Shown here: positions 19,801-30,774 of the stretch, piece after piece
Layout: every line of letters begins with the position of its first letter
Numbering within the stretch: the first letter of the stretch is position 1
NCBI GenBank assembly: GCA_002077065.1
Contig: NAJO01000008.1
Location: 558,001 to 622,000 of the forward strand
Reading direction: 5' to 3'
DNA from: Cryoendolithus antarcticus
Lineage: Eukaryota > Ascomycota > Dothideomycetes > Cladosporiales > Cladosporiaceae
Length of the DNA: 64,000 nucleotides
Made by a program: the position numbers and the translations under genes
The notes under the pieces: model-generated
Databases searched by the model: none
Told to the model about the DNA's origin: nothing
Seen by the model: the letters and a program-made list of their open reading frames with translations, nothing else

Positions 19801-21551
19801 TGTTCTGAACGACGTCTCAATTTTCACCTCTTCGGAACGCCGTGTCACCACGTCTGCACAAATCTTCGCTTCTGCATTTCTGGAGCAGAAAGACGTAGGC
19901 GAGAGCCAGATTCGAGTCCGCAAAGATCTGCTGGATGACAGTAACGCGGCCAAAGATGAGATGGACAGGGTCAAGAAAAAGTTGAAGGGACTGCTGAGGA
20001 AGGGCGAACGTGCGCCAGAGCAGTTCGCGTGGCCAAAAGACGGGACACCAGAGCCTTACGTCGTCGTTCGCAAAGTGGTCGAGCTGATGAAGTTTCACCG
20101 TCGCGTCATGCGCCACAATTTCGCCAAGCTCGGGAGTTCAGACGCCGTCGCATCTCTGGAGAAGCTCAAAAAGCCTAGCTCTGCTCCGCCAGACGTAGGA
20201 AGCAGCGTAGCTTCCGCTGTGGCCGTGGACCCAGCCGTGCTCCAGACAAGCCCTGCGTCCGCCGTGCAAGCTAGGTGGTGCACAGGCGAAGACGCGGAGC
20301 TGTTCAAAGAGCGCTGGGAAAAGCTGTTCAATGAGTTCGTGGACGCCGAGAAAGTCGATCCGAGTAAGATCAGCGAGCTGTACGATACGATGAAGTTTGA
20401 TGCGTTGCACAACCGGCAGTTTTTGGAGTGGGTATTCACGCCTAGTAAGAGTATACTGCTAGAGGAGGAGGCTATTGAGGCGGAGTTGGCTAGGACGGCG
20501 AGTCATGAAGCGAAGGAGGATGGCGACCAGACGATTCCTGCTGGCACGCAGAGCGAGACATCTGCAGAGAACAGCTCGCGCACTTCGCCTGTGCCTACCA
20601 CTGAGTCCACGTCAACGAACGATCGCAAGGCTTCAATTGCGCCCACAATGGCAGAACGCATGGGTTTCCGCCGGAAATCACAAGATCTGGTGCGTCAAGC
20701 TGCTGCTTCACAGGCTGCTGCACGTGAAAGCTCGCCGCAAGCTTACTTCAAGCTCTTCACCGGCCACTCGGACGAGCAGTCCGAGTCGAAGGCGAAGCAC
20801 GATGTTAGACTGGAGAAGCTGAATGAGCTGTACTCGCTGAGCAAGATTCTGTTTGACTTCATCGGACCGCAGGAGTACGGCATTACAAACGCGGAGAAGT
20901 TGGAAATCGGACTGCTGACCAGTCTGCCACTGCTGAAAGAGATTGTCAAAGATCTCGAAGATGGTAAGTTCTTATACCCCCTCCACCAAATCTAGCCCCC
21001 ATGCTGACCCTCATCTAGTCCAAGCCTCCGACGCGGCCAAATCCTTCATCTACTTCACAAAAGAATCCCACATCTACACCCTCCTAAACTGCATTTTGGA
21101 AGGCGGCGTCCCCACAAAGATCTCCCGCCAAAACATCCCCGAACTAGACTACCTCTCGCAAATCTGCTTCGAGCTCTACGAATCCCCCAACGCAGCCGCA
21201 GACATCGACCCTCTGAACCCCAAATCCAATTACAACTACTCCATCCGCATCGCACTGTCGCCAGGATGCCACGCCGTCGATCCGCTAGATGTGCAGCTGG
21301 ATAGCAAGCATTGTATTGGAATTGCGCAGCGGCGGAGTCTGACGCCACATGGACAGTGGGATGAGGTGTTGGAGATGTTGAGGGGCAAGTTTGGGCAAGT
21401 GAGGCTGCCGAAGAGCTTTTTGGCGGTTAATGTTAGTGAGAAGGTGCCTGGGGAGTTCGCGCGGGAGGAGGGTTGGGGGACTGTGGAGGAAGGGAAGGCG
21501 AGGGTCGAGGGTGGGGAGCCTGTCGCTATACCTGGCATCACCGATGAGTAG
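16850..21551 (+). CDS. vip1/asp1: inositol hexakisphosphate/diphosphoinositol-pentakisphosphate kinase (VIP1/Asp1)
   Basis: Bifunctional PPIP5K making 1-PP-InsP5 and 1,5-InsP8, signalling molecules in phosphate sensing, polarity and microtubule control. Exons are 16850-20963 and 21019-21551; the 55-nt intron 20964-21018 has GTAAGT and CTAG borders. The product is 1548 residues. The first ATG is at 16850; the frame extends upstream only from TTG. A disordered Ser-rich N terminus of about 260 residues precedes the ATP-grasp kinase domain, which begins near the GTLGICALDAKARSKP segment and ends around residue 620. The histidine-phosphatase-like domain starts with AVIRHADRTPKQKFKF at about 785; the downstream ESHIYTLLN is encoded by exon 2. 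A long Lys/Ser insert inside the phosphatase domain and a Ser/Ala-rich acidic insert near 1230-1310 are typical of filamentous fungi. Confidence 0.94.
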
Positions 21552-21703
21552 GCGGGAGCTATTTGCGGGGGTCCGTCGGCGTCGATAATCGCAAGCTGGC
21601 ATTGGACTCTCGCTAGCTTCCTGGAGGTGGTGCTTGAGCTGGCCACCAGCCGCTTGCTGGGCCTGTTCGATGTAGATTTTGTACAGTCGCTCGTACATGT
21701 TGA

Positions 21704-23077
21704 TCAGTATCGCGCGTCCATATCCTCGAGATCTTGTTCTTCCTCCTCATCATCGTCATCACTCGCACTACTTTCACTCTCGGACCCACTACTCTCCTCT
21801 ACAACACCCTCCACGACATCCTCATCATGCAGTTTCGTGCGATTCAGCTTCACCCTCAAATCGCCAATACTCTCGATCCCCAACTCCTTCATCTGCTCCG
21901 GCGTCAGATCCACCATCTGTGGCGCATACTCTCCACTCTCGTCCTCCTCATCGTATACAGTCGTGTCCATGCTGACCTGCTCACCGTCTTCCAGCTCCAG
22001 AACGCCAGACTTCGCGAACGTGCCGCCAAATTGCCAGGCATGCTCGTCTTTTAGGTAGGCTTCGAGATCATCGAGCTCGTCGACCACGTCTTGGACTTCG
22101 AGAGTGGGAAGGGTGTCGAGACCTTGGCGGAAGCGCACGAGAAGGGACTTCAGTAGGGAGCCGCCTTCGTCTGCGAGGTCAATCAGGCCGCCTTCAGCGT
22201 CTTTGCAGTGGCTTAGCTGTAGCCGCAATGCTGCAATTGCGCGGACGAAGAGGTCGGGGAACGTCACGACAGCTTTGCGACAGGTGAATAGAAGGGTAAG
22301 AATTCGTTTCCACTGCTCAAGACAAGACCAGTTGTTTAACGTCAAGACCATTAAAAAGCAGAACTGCATCTCCCCCACCACTTCGTCCCCACCAACCTCG
22401 CCGCAGTGCTTCGTCACCAGTTCTCCGAGAGCCCAAGAGCGATCTTGTGCTGCTTCTGTGCGTGCACGACCCGTGGCACCGGAAGGCCAGGTCTGCTTGA
22501 GGTGTATGGGCAGGAAGCGGAGGTCTTTCTCTGGGTGCAGGACGGCTTCTGCAGCGGAAAGACCGGGTATGTGGTCGAGATCGCGTGAGGCCGAGGAGGC
22601 GGAGGTGAGAGACCAGAAAGTTTTGGGGGTGTGTTGGGTAATGCGGGAGAGGAGGGCAGGCTTGATTTGGGATGTCAGGGTCGCCCAGTCGCTGATCTCT
22701 CGTTGTGGCGAGGTGGCGTCGGAGGAGGCAGAGGACTGTCGGTAGGGCGTTATGCCTTCGCGCCAAAATTCGCCGATGTTGGCGCGCCAGCGGAGGTTCT
22801 CTGCGGGATCTTGCTCGAGGGAGAGGGTTTCCGTCGCGGGGTCCCAGCGGGTAATAATGAGTTGCTGGGGACTTGAGGTGCTGGGCCTGGCGATGCGAAT
22901 CCAGAGGCCATGGCGAATGGAGAACGCCGTGCTGGAGCCGGTGAAGATGAAACGGAGGCCGGGAGGCAGGTCCTTGACGCCCCGGAAGCGTGGCGTCACT
23001 GTGAAGGAGAGAAGGTCGATGCCTGCGAGGGCCGAAGGCGGAAGGTCTAGTATCAGGACAGCGGGCGAGAGCGCCAT
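21704..23077 (-). CDS. aar2: AAR2, U5 snRNP assembly factor
   Basis: Aar2 binds Prp8 in the cytoplasm and holds the U5 snRNP precursor until Brr2 replaces it in the nucleus. The call rests on the N-terminal block starting at ATG 23077: LDLPPSALAGIDLLSF followed closely by the GVKDLPPGLRFIFTGSS segment and a GLWIRI strand, the hallmark of the family. The C-terminal half is helical, with the family's LVVLTLNNWSCLEQWKRI-like helix, and ends in an acidic Ser/Asp/Glu tail. The product is 457 residues. The frame remains open 79 codons further upstream, but starts there at GTG and has no family resemblance. The gene is convergent with VIP1, with 152 bp between stops. Confidence 0.9.
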   Translation of the reverse strand: MALSPAVLILDLPPSALAGIDLLSFTVTPRFRGVKDLPPGLRFIFTGSSTAFSIRHGLWIRIARPSTSSPQQLIITRWDPATETLSLEQDPAENLRWRANIGEFWREGITPYRQSSASSDATSPQREISDWATLTSQIKPALLSRITQHTPKTFWSLTSASSASRDLDHIPGLSAAEAVLHPEKDLRFLPIHLKQTWPSGATGRARTEAAQDRSWALGELVTKHCGEVGGDEVVGEMQFCFLMVLTLNNWSCLEQWKRILTLLFTCRKAVVTFPDLFVRAIAALRLQLSHCKDAEGGLIDLADEGGSLLKSLLVRFRQGLDTLPTLEVQDVVDELDDLEAYLKDEHAWQFGGTFAKSGVLELEDGEQVSMDTTVYDEEDESGEYAPQMVDLTPEQMKELGIESIGDLRVKLNRTKLHDEDVVEGVVEESSGSESESSASDDDDEEEEQDLEDMDARY

Positions 23078-23703
23078 CTCCTCATTGACTCCGTAGGTGT
23101 CCAAGGAGTGCAGTGCAAGACGTCCTATATGATTTTGCTGTCTGGGCGATTCGTAGCAATCACACAGCTCGGCGTTAAACTTTTTGACAATGTGATGATG
23201 AGATGGATAGACTTGTGCGAAGTTCGACGAAGAGGCGAGATTGTCAGCACTTACACCAGTCCTACCGCTCCTGCGATGGATATCAAGTCTGGGCCTTGGT
23301 CGCGAACGGGGCACAACTTCCCACAGGGTATCAATCGTCCAGTCTAACGATCTGATTGAAGTGAACTACGCAGGTCGAAAACGTGAGATGAGGCGATGAC
23401 TAAGCCGCTTTTACGCCATATCACTCTGCCGCCCGTGTGCAGAGAAATTGACCATTTGATCTGCGCTTCTGCAAAGCACCTGATAACAACGGCCAGCAGT
23501 CTCGGGATCGGGCTACTGCATGATTGTGGCAGTCACGGACTGATCGGACTCGGACTGAGCTGAGATGAGTGACGGAGTATGAGTCAATGCCATATGACTC
23601 GCCAAGCTTGCCAAATCATTGGAGATGATCGTTCGTAGCTACATACTTGATCGATACCTCAACGCTCCCACTGCGAAACAATCACCATAGCAGCAGCGCC
23701 AAC
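23078..23703. other. divergent intergenic region of AAR2 and the GNAT gene
   Basis: 626 bp between divergent starts. The first 240 bp carry a continuation of the AAR2 frame with no conserved content. Otherwise it is read as promoter DNA; nothing else was recognised. Confidence 0.4.
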
Positions 23704-24411
23704 ATGCCGATCTCCATCCTCCCTGCCGTCGAGGCAGACATCCCCGCGATCAGCCGCCTGCAGGTCGCAGCATTCGCATCCCACCCCCGCATGCCTATGC
23801 AATGGCCACGTGGCTACACAGCAGATTTCTACGCCTATAAGGAGATGGGTGATCGTGAGGACTTCCAAGATTCTGCCAATCACTACTGGAAAGCCATTGA
23901 CTCAGAGACCGGAGAAATGGTGGCGTGCGCGGACTGGAGTTTCCATTTGGAAAGTGACGTCGAAGCTGGTGAGAAGTTGACGGTGGAGAGTGGCCCGCCG
24001 GAGAGCTGGCCAGAGGGTGGTAACTGGGAGTTGAAGCGGTTCTACCGACTCAACACCCGGCGGATGATAGGCGATTATATCGGCAAGCAGCCGCATATCA
24101 GTGAGCCAAGTCCGATGCTCTGTATGAAGGCCATTCGCTAACGCGACACAGTGCTCAATGTCTTGACCGTGCTGCCAGAGCATCAAGGTCGCGGAGCTGG
24201 AAGACAGCTGATACAGTGGGGTGTCAAGGAGGCTGACAAGCTACATGTGTGTATGTGTCTTGAGTCTACGCCTGCAGGTCTCGCGCTGTACAAGTCGATG
24301 GGCTTCGTGGTGCGAGAGGTCGTCGCTGCCAATATGCATGACTTTGGGTGGAAGGAGCCATATGACGAGGAAGCCGCACATCGAATATTCATGGTCCGGG
24401 AGGCGAGATGA
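23704..24411 (+). CDS. GNAT-family N-acetyltransferase
   Basis: Acetyl-CoA dependent transferase of unknown acceptor. Exons are 23704-24100 and 24152-24411; the 51-nt intron has a GTGAGC donor and a GACACAG acceptor. The product is 218 residues. The first exon gives the N-terminal strand and helix (ISRLQVAAFASHP). The second carries the acetyl-CoA binding loop EHQGRGAGRQL, the beta-bulge LESTPAGLALYKSMGF, and the final strand. It resembles the fungal GNAT clade annotated as 'acyl-CoA N-acyltransferase' near puromycin acetyltransferases, which often act on small molecules. The ATG lies 57 nt inside the longest frame, whose upstream part starts at TTG. No cluster context is seen. Confidence 0.85.
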
Positions 24412-24794
24412 GTGGGTGATCGGTTAGAGCCGAGAGTTCTGGTATTTCGCAGAACAAGCTGTGGTGGTCGCAGCTTTGCACGCGAATGTCAGCAAAGAGG
24501 ACCGCTCGAGAAGTCCACCTCGTAGACACTGATAGTTTAGATCGCACTGCGACAATGAGTCGCTAGAGATGCTGCCTAAGAGAGCTCCCAGAGGGTATGA
24601 CAAGCTCGGTAGCATAGTAGACACGTTCGTGCTATCAGGGTGCTGCATATAGCAGCAGTCTTCTTTGCGGAGAGTCGCTGAGCGGACCGCTTCTATTGTG
24701 ACACGCGTGCTTGATGAGATGAGCACCATCACGGAATCGTCGATGTCGAGTGGCCGACTCATACACACAAGGTGTCCAGATAGACAGCCATTGC
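24412..24794. other. convergent intergenic region, no gene seen
   Basis: About 380 bp between the stops of the GNAT and RING-CH genes. No recognisable feature. Confidence 0.4.
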
Positions 24795-26441
24795 TCATCT
24801 CTCATTTCTATTCACCTTGCTTCGATCCACGTCCAATATCCTGCGATTGCGGTGCATGCGTGCCATCTTCCATCGTACATACAGCATGATGGCGTCCTTG
24901 AAGACCACGAACAAGCACCCGCCAACAAGACTGCGACCCCACTTTTCTTGCAACAGTCCCTTGGCGCCTGGGCGTGGAGACGACAGGAAGCTAAATCGCG
25001 ATGCGGAGGCAGCTGCAACTGTCGTCCATGTCGACGGAAGCACGCCTCTCAGTACTTCGCCGGAAACCTCGGCGATCATCGGGAAGACAAGCGCGCCGAG
25101 GACGGTCTCTGCGATAGCCACGGGCGAGAAGGAGAGGCGACGCTCGCCTTGTGCGTTCTGCAGAGCTTGCGGTGCCGGCTGCGCGTTCGCTTGCGGTTCC
25201 GGCGCTGGCTGTACTGGAGGTCGATTGTCGACAATGTTAGGTGGTGCCGCGGCTGCATCTTGATTGAGTGGCATGGCTTGGCCTGGAGGCATTTGATTCT
25301 GTGCTGCGACATTGTCAAACTGATCGACGTCGCCTTGCCAGTCTTGGAATATGCCACCATCGATACGAACCTCGAAGATGTCGCCATCCTCTTCATCAGC
25401 AGCCGGAGCAGGAACTGCATCGCCATTGGCTTGCTCTGCACCATCATCGTTCTGCGACGAACCACTGCGGGGCTGTATCTCTTTGAGCCATTGTCGTTCT
25501 CTCGCGGCCCAAACTTTGTCGTAGTATGTGTTGTAGGCCACTCGTAGGTAGGGCAGTACCGCAAATGCCATACTCGCGGATGGCGGCCATGACGTGAAGT
25601 CAAGCCCTTCATGCGACGCCACTGGCTGTGTTGCGAAGAACAGGACAGGCAGTACAGGAATGACTGAGTCTGCCAATGTTGTGCGCGACAGAATGAGCAG
25701 CGGTGCGACCAGTGGAAGACCGAAGTGGACTCGCCAGTGTTTAGAATGCTCGAGGCTTCGTGACAGTATTTGCGCTGCAATCTGCTGGACAGGCATATCG
25801 AGATCGACCGGTGGCGCGATGAGGCTTGCATAGAGAGGCTTGAGAATCCTGTAGCCAGCCTCCGCACCGAATATACGATGTATGGCATGATCGCCAAATC
25901 CGATGCATGCGCTATGGACCATCTTGGTCACGATGACAGCAGCGCCAGGTAGGATCAAACGTTCGCTCATATGCTCAATCCCTCGAGCAGCATCTACGAT
26001 GATGTCTGTCGGACGTGCAAGCTTGATCTCTGACTTGCATTGTGGGCATAGTATCTCGCCCTTCTTTCGTGTGTTCTTGGGCGACTCCATGTCTGCTATC
26101 CAGTCAAGCAGACACTCTTCGTGCGCGACGAGTGCGCAGGGACACGGATCCCGCCATGGTGACGTTTCCGGTGTATCTTCCGTAGAGTCTGAGAAGCATA
26201 TCCAGCACTTTCGCTCGGACTCATCTTCTACAGGCTTGCTCGTGGCTAAGCTGGGTCGTGATGCTTCTGTAGGCTTTTCCTGCTCCCAAGCCGGGGCATC
26301 TGTCGGAGGATCATGGAGCCATAGTGTTTCCGAGTCCTCTGATGTCGCCGAGCGTGTGCGTATCGGTGTTCGTGCTTCACCGGGGCTATGACCAGGTGAT
26401 GCTCGTCGCTGTTGCGGAGGCACTGGAGCCTCGGAGTTCAT
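24795..26441 (-). CDS. membrane RING-CH (MARCH-type) E3 ubiquitin ligase
   Basis: Intronless protein of 548 residues. A Ser/Pro-rich N terminus leads into a C4HC3 RING-variant domain at residues 79-135: CWIC, a Cys-Pro-Cys pair, His107, Cys110 and CPQC. Three to five hydrophobic stretches follow, including one after the RING with VIVTKMVHSACIGFG, a Pro-rich one around APLLILSRTTL, and a C-terminal one ending YVRWKMARM. An Asn/Gln/Pro/Ala-rich acidic spacer lies between them. The family places such proteins in the ER or endosomal membrane, where they ubiquitinate membrane proteins with the catalytic face in the cytosol. It resembles a conserved ascomycete RING-finger protein rather than yeast Ssm4/Doa10, which is much larger. 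The first ATG of the frame is 26441. Confidence 0.85.
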   Translation of the reverse strand: MNSEAPVPPQQRRASPGHSPGEARTPIRTRSATSEDSETLWLHDPPTDAPAWEQEKPTEASRPSLATSKPVEDESERKCWICFSDSTEDTPETSPWRDPCPCALVAHEECLLDWIADMESPKNTRKKGEILCPQCKSEIKLARPTDIIVDAARGIEHMSERLILPGAAVIVTKMVHSACIGFGDHAIHRIFGAEAGYRILKPLYASLIAPPVDLDMPVQQIAAQILSRSLEHSKHWRVHFGLPLVAPLLILSRTTLADSVIPVLPVLFFATQPVASHEGLDFTSWPPSASMAFAVLPYLRVAYNTYYDKVWAARERQWLKEIQPRSGSSQNDDGAEQANGDAVPAPAADEEDGDIFEVRIDGGIFQDWQGDVDQFDNVAAQNQMPPGQAMPLNQDAAAAPPNIVDNRPPVQPAPEPQANAQPAPQALQNAQGERRLSFSPVAIAETVLGALVFPMIAEVSGEVLRGVLPSTWTTVAAASASRFSFLSSPRPGAKGLLQEKWGRSLVGGCLFVVFKDAIMLYVRWKMARMHRNRRILDVDRSKVNRNER

Positions 26442-27107
26442 TGCCCAGGCGTTTGCCTTCTCCTGATCGGTCGTCAAATGTGTTGCTCGACCCGAGAGGT
26501 GAAAAGGTCAGATGTAGAGCAAGTCGGTCACTCACTGCAGTGCGAATGCGTCCAGGTACCTAGTAGTGCTGTTGTCGGTGCCTCGTGCTTGCCACGGACA
26601 TACGCCCACGTCACTGGTTGCTTTCGGCCCTACCCGCGACTCTAAAGCTTACCTTAAATCGAAGAGCGCGATTTGGCACGAAACAGATCGCATCTACGTG
26701 GCAGTGTGGCAGACGAGGGCTGATAGCGACGTCGATGACGGAGCAAGCAAATTCTACATGGGGTCGGTCAAGAGCGTATGCAACAGAGAAGGCCAGCGAC
26801 TACTCCTGCTACTCCGCATACCAAAAGTTCTTAGTACCGGCGACTTGTTGCTGAAGCATCCATCGAATGCATCAAATCTCTGCGACGAAGAAGTGACCGC
26901 CGTCGAGAGACAAAGGGCGCTGTACGATCGGGTTTGATAGTGATCGGCAGCTCTTTTCCGGGATTCGCCTGACTTGACCAACACCCAGGATCGGCTGTGG
27001 TAACATAAGCATCTTCAGAGGAGCACGAACGGCAACGTGAGGGGAAAGTATTGTATAGATATTTTACAGTCTATGTCATAAGAGGACGCAGTCTTCGAAT
27101 ACCCTCA
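26442..27107. other. intergenic region, no gene seen
   Basis: Promoter side of the RING-CH gene and 3' flank of the MFS gene. A 123-codon plus-strand frame at 26566-26937 has no recognisable product. Confidence 0.45.
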
Positions 27108-28893
27108 TCATCCCATCGCCGGCACCAACTTAATCTTTCGCTGATTCAAAAGGAGTGAGCATACCAAGCCCAAGGCACTTGCGGAGATGCCGATTGCGAA
27201 TGTCCTCGAGATGGTGTAGGCTACCGTATCGATGGTGATTCGAGTGATCTCAGGGTTGCCGCCACTGAGCAGCACGGACTCCGTGCCAGCCAGCGCGCCC
27301 TGTAGTGCTTCCACAGAAGGATGGAACTCTTCTAGTGCGTGTCGCAGGAACCTAACGCCGAGGTTCTCGAAAAGGGAGCCTGCAATGGACAGAGCGATCG
27401 CGATTGTACCGATTTGCGCTACATTTATGTAGCCGACGGCGTTTGCCTTATCTTCCGGTTCGACGATCGCTGCGACTACTGCGTAGGCATTCTGAAACAT
27501 CAGGCCGGTGCCGGCTCCAATAAGAATCTCGTACCCGTAAATCTTCGCGACTGAGGTGTCCGCCCGTATTGTAAACATTAGAGCCGATCCGGTGAGTGCA
27601 AGGGCGCTTCCAATGGTGTAGTAAGGAGCATAGCGACCAAGTACCGGCAATGATCCACCCGCGACCATCACGAAGAAGATGAACATAATGATAAATGGTA
27701 GCAGTCGGACGGCTACCTGCAGTGCTGTGTCGCCGTGTGTGAACGAGAAGAAGAGTGGGATGTAGTAGAGTGTCGCTGCGTTCGCTGCAGCCGCGCACGA
27801 AGTGCAGATGTACAGCAGTACCAGCTCCTTGGACTTGAGAAAGTGCACCGGAAAGATGCGATCGACCGGAGTGGTGAAGACAGCGAACGCTTGCTGGAGG
27901 ATGAAAGCCATCAGCACAGCGCCCCATATGACCCACAACGCAATGGCTGGGCCGGAGTTCCAGGCATATGTCGATCCAGAAAATGTGAGTGCGATCATGA
28001 AGAGTACGAAAGTAGCTCCGTTGAGGACTGCTCCAGTCCAGTCCAGCGCCTTCAGCTTGGCAATTATAGGCTCCTTTGGTCGGAGACTGAAGCTCGGAAA
28101 CACGAAGAGGTATACCGGTGAGAGCAGGCCAGCCAAGGGAAGGTTGATGTAGAAAGCCTGTTCTCCGGTTAGCACTACTATGGACCACGATTTCTGTCGT
28201 GTCAGGTGCAATAGCTTACCCATCTCCAAGTTGCATTGCTGTCGGCAAACGCACCTCCCACAACAGGACCGAGTATGGCGCCAGTACCCCAGCTCAAACC
28301 AATCAGCGCGTTGTACAGAGGAAGCTCGCGCTCAGTGGTGAAGATCGAGAGGTATGTCAGAGCGCCCAGGTACATGCCAGCGCCGCCAATGCCTGCGATG
28401 ACTCGGCCAACGACGAGAGCGGCAGAGTTGGGCGCAGCACCGCAGAGTGCGCTCCCAGCCTCGAATATGACGACCGACGAGATCATCAGAATCTTGATGT
28501 CGAACAGACCGTACAGTCGTCCGAGAAGTAATATCACAGCTACGGAGGCCATGGGAAAGCCGATGCCGATCCATGGCAGGTTCTGAATGTCTTTGAACGC
28601 CTCGTAGATAGGTGACTGCAGGTTGGCCGCGATGGTCGTGTCAAGGCCTGTTCTCCTTGTCAGTGATGACTTCGCGGAGGAGAGCAATAGCGACTCTTAC
28701 CATAGAGCAGTGCTCCCAAGTAAAGTCCAATGAGAGACAAGATCCATGTGCTCGAGCGGATGTTCTTTCTTGGATGTTCTCGCGGCGCATCTGTCTTCTC
28801 ACGTACTGCCTCCATGTCGCTGGAAGACCCCGTGTCGTTCGCCATTGCTAAGTTGCCAGTCGTGGGTTCGTCGACTGCTAATAACGCGCTCAT
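27108..28893 (-). CDS. MFS drug/toxin efflux transporter (DHA2, 14-TM type)
   Basis: Plasma-membrane proton antiporter, similar to fungal toxin efflux pumps (HC-toxin/aflatoxin-cluster type). Exons are 28701-28893, 28220-28647 and 27108-28157; introns 28648-28700 (53 nt) and 28158-28219 (62 nt) have GTAAGA/GTAAGC donors and AACAG acceptors. The 556-residue product begins with a short polar tail. The junctions restore LYGLDTTIAANLQ, the motif-D1 region, and WRWAFYINLPLAGL, a strongly conserved MFS segment. Motif A appears as LGRLYGLFDIK and the antiporter motif C as GAILGPVVGG. About 14 hydrophobic helices can be counted. Whether it belongs to a metabolite cluster is unclear: only gene fragments (hydrolase, SDR) and a NAPE-PLD homolog lie to its right. 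Confidence 0.9.
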
Positions 28894-29916
28894 GCTTTGA
28901 ATGTTTCGCTTGGTTGTGTATGATTCCGGGTGGGAAGGGAGACTTGAGGAACGCGTGAATCGGAATGTATTCTCTTACTGACTTACCACAGTTGATAACC
29001 CTGCCATTCTTCTATATACTCGAAGAACAATGTGCGCGTCCGCCCATAACGCCGTGCTATCGGGGCGGAGAGACAATCTAGCCGCCATGCCTAACAGAGA
29101 GTACCACACTGCGTGCAAATATTACGTCCGTAGCGTGATGAAGCTTTCCCCGTCTTGCTGTTGAACGCGAAATTAGTCAGATTACTGATCGAATACGCCT
29201 GGCTTAGGTATCTCCGACATCGCGTCATTCGCAGATGGCAGACGACACCTCTCCTGTACAGAGAGTCTGTAGAGTCTTCTCGTGTTATTTTCCACACGAT
29301 GCGCGATTAACGCCGCCTGCTCGGCCGAGAGGAGAGTATGCCTTGGGTGACCACGTGGGTGATGAGCATCTCGTAGCGACTTACAGCCCTCGATAGGGTG
29401 TCAGTCCGCTCTTGATTAGAGCAGTAAATAGCAAAATGTCGGCAGGTTTTCCTGGGGGCGGTGACACCGCTCTAGCATGGAGAAAAAGGTGTACTTCATT
29501 TCCAGCCAAGCCAATGATCGCCGGATCGTCTTCGCAACCCGCTTGCATTCGCCGCCGTTCGTGGGTGCATCGTATGGTGTTTGCAATTCCAGGGACATGA
29601 TGCCCTGCAACAACAAAGACACTGGGTAGCGGGTCTGAGGCACTTCTGGCTTGCGCTTGCCTCGAAGAAGCGGTATTGGCACGCGGTTTGCGGCTGAAGC
29701 CGCGATTGCGATCAGTCGTTGAAGTGAACTGACGTACAAGGCGCATTTCAGGCACCCGAAATCCTTCAGTGCATGTGATGAGGTATATACGCTTTCCACG
29801 ACGGCCGTAAGCAATGGACAGGCTACCTTAGAATCCACACTTTTAACGCCACGCAAGATCACATAAGCAACATTGATCGAACCTAACAAAAGCCAAGACG
29901 CAGTAGCTAGTGACGA
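28894..29916. other. gene-poor stretch between MFS gene and hydrolase remnant
   Basis: 1 kb without a supportable gene. Minus-strand frames of 124 and 157 codons around 29381-29889 have mixed composition and no recognisable domain. Confidence 0.45.
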
Positions 29917-30180
29917 ATGGCGAGGCAGAAGTTCGAGCAGCTACACTACCAGTACTTCAACGGCACACAGCCAACGACAGTGGTTCTCATACACGGGGCA
30001 TTCTGTGACAGCGATGACTGGGATCTCGTAGTACCCTACTTCCCAAATCACCACTTGTTGATCCCAGACAATCCCGGCCATGGCCTCACGGCAAAGTTGG
30101 AGTCTCTTCCCTTTTCGGTAGACCTCGCCGCTCAGAAGATCGCCAATCTGATTACAACCCACGGGAAGAATGGCAAGGGT
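29917..30180 (+). pseudogene. 5' fragment of an alpha/beta-hydrolase gene
   Basis: About 88 codons from ATG 29917 read as the start of a small fungal alpha/beta hydrolase: the oxyanion-hole motif VLIHGAFCDSDDWD, a strand-turn HLLIPDNPGHG, then the helix containing VDLAAQKIANLI up to THGKNGKGH. In intact relatives this is followed at once by the nucleophile elbow G-x-S-x-G; here the similarity stops two residues before it, at about 30180. From there the DNA is the antisense of a different gene. Asp, His and Ser of the triad are all missing, so no activity is possible. The frame itself has no stops, so the break looks recent. Confidence 0.75.
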
Positions 30181-30425
30181 CACATATCGCCTGGAATCGA
30201 GATGGCCTTCCCGCCTGATGCATTGATTGAATCCGCGACCTTCTGACCCTTCTCGGCATCAATGTCGCTGACGACCACCCACGCCCCCTCGTTTGCAAAC
30301 AGTCTCGCCGTCTCAGCGCCAATTCCCTGTCCGCTTCCCGTCACGATTGCGACTTGACCATTGAGCATGCCCTTGGGGTAGTTGAGATGGGCAGCGATCT
30401 GGCCGGCGCGATCGGAGGGTGCCAT
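30180..30425 (-). pseudogene. 5' fragment of a short-chain dehydrogenase/reductase gene
   Basis: Starting at ATG 30425 on the minus strand, about 82 codons encode an SDR N terminus: [18 protein letters not shown] with the GxxxGxG cofactor loop, then the helix with [19 protein letters not shown] and the [14 protein letters not shown] strand. The catalytic Ser-Tyr-Lys and the rest of the Rossmann fold are absent. Similarity ends at the same point, about 30180, where the opposite-strand hydrolase fragment ends, and a TGA follows. The start codon context is intact. Intact relatives are about 250-300 residues. Confidence 0.75.
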
Positions 30426-30774
30426 GATGAAGGTTGAGGTGCGTAAGTCACAGAGAGACACGGAGAATACTTAGCTTACTACAGTGGCTGCTATAGGCGT
30501 ACTTATGTTGCTCGGCTTGCAATGCCAGGTTCATGTCGGATAGCAGAACCCTCGGGAGCGGATTGCAGCCGAGGTAGTGAGCTCGAAACAACGGTTATGT
30601 CAGCACGCCATGGCATACGACAACCAAGCAGATGCAAGTTGCGGCGAAGAGGAAGTAGTCTTTGACATTGAAGTGGAGCGTCTTTCAGACGATATGATAC
30701 ATAGCACGGCCGGAAGGCGAACGCCACGCTAAATCGCCCAGAGATCGCTTATACGAGAAAGCCATGCTGCGGGC
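30426..30774. other. intergenic region, no gene seen
   Basis: About 350 bp between the SDR fragment's start and the stop of the NAPE-PLD-like gene. Nothing was recognised. Confidence 0.4.
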
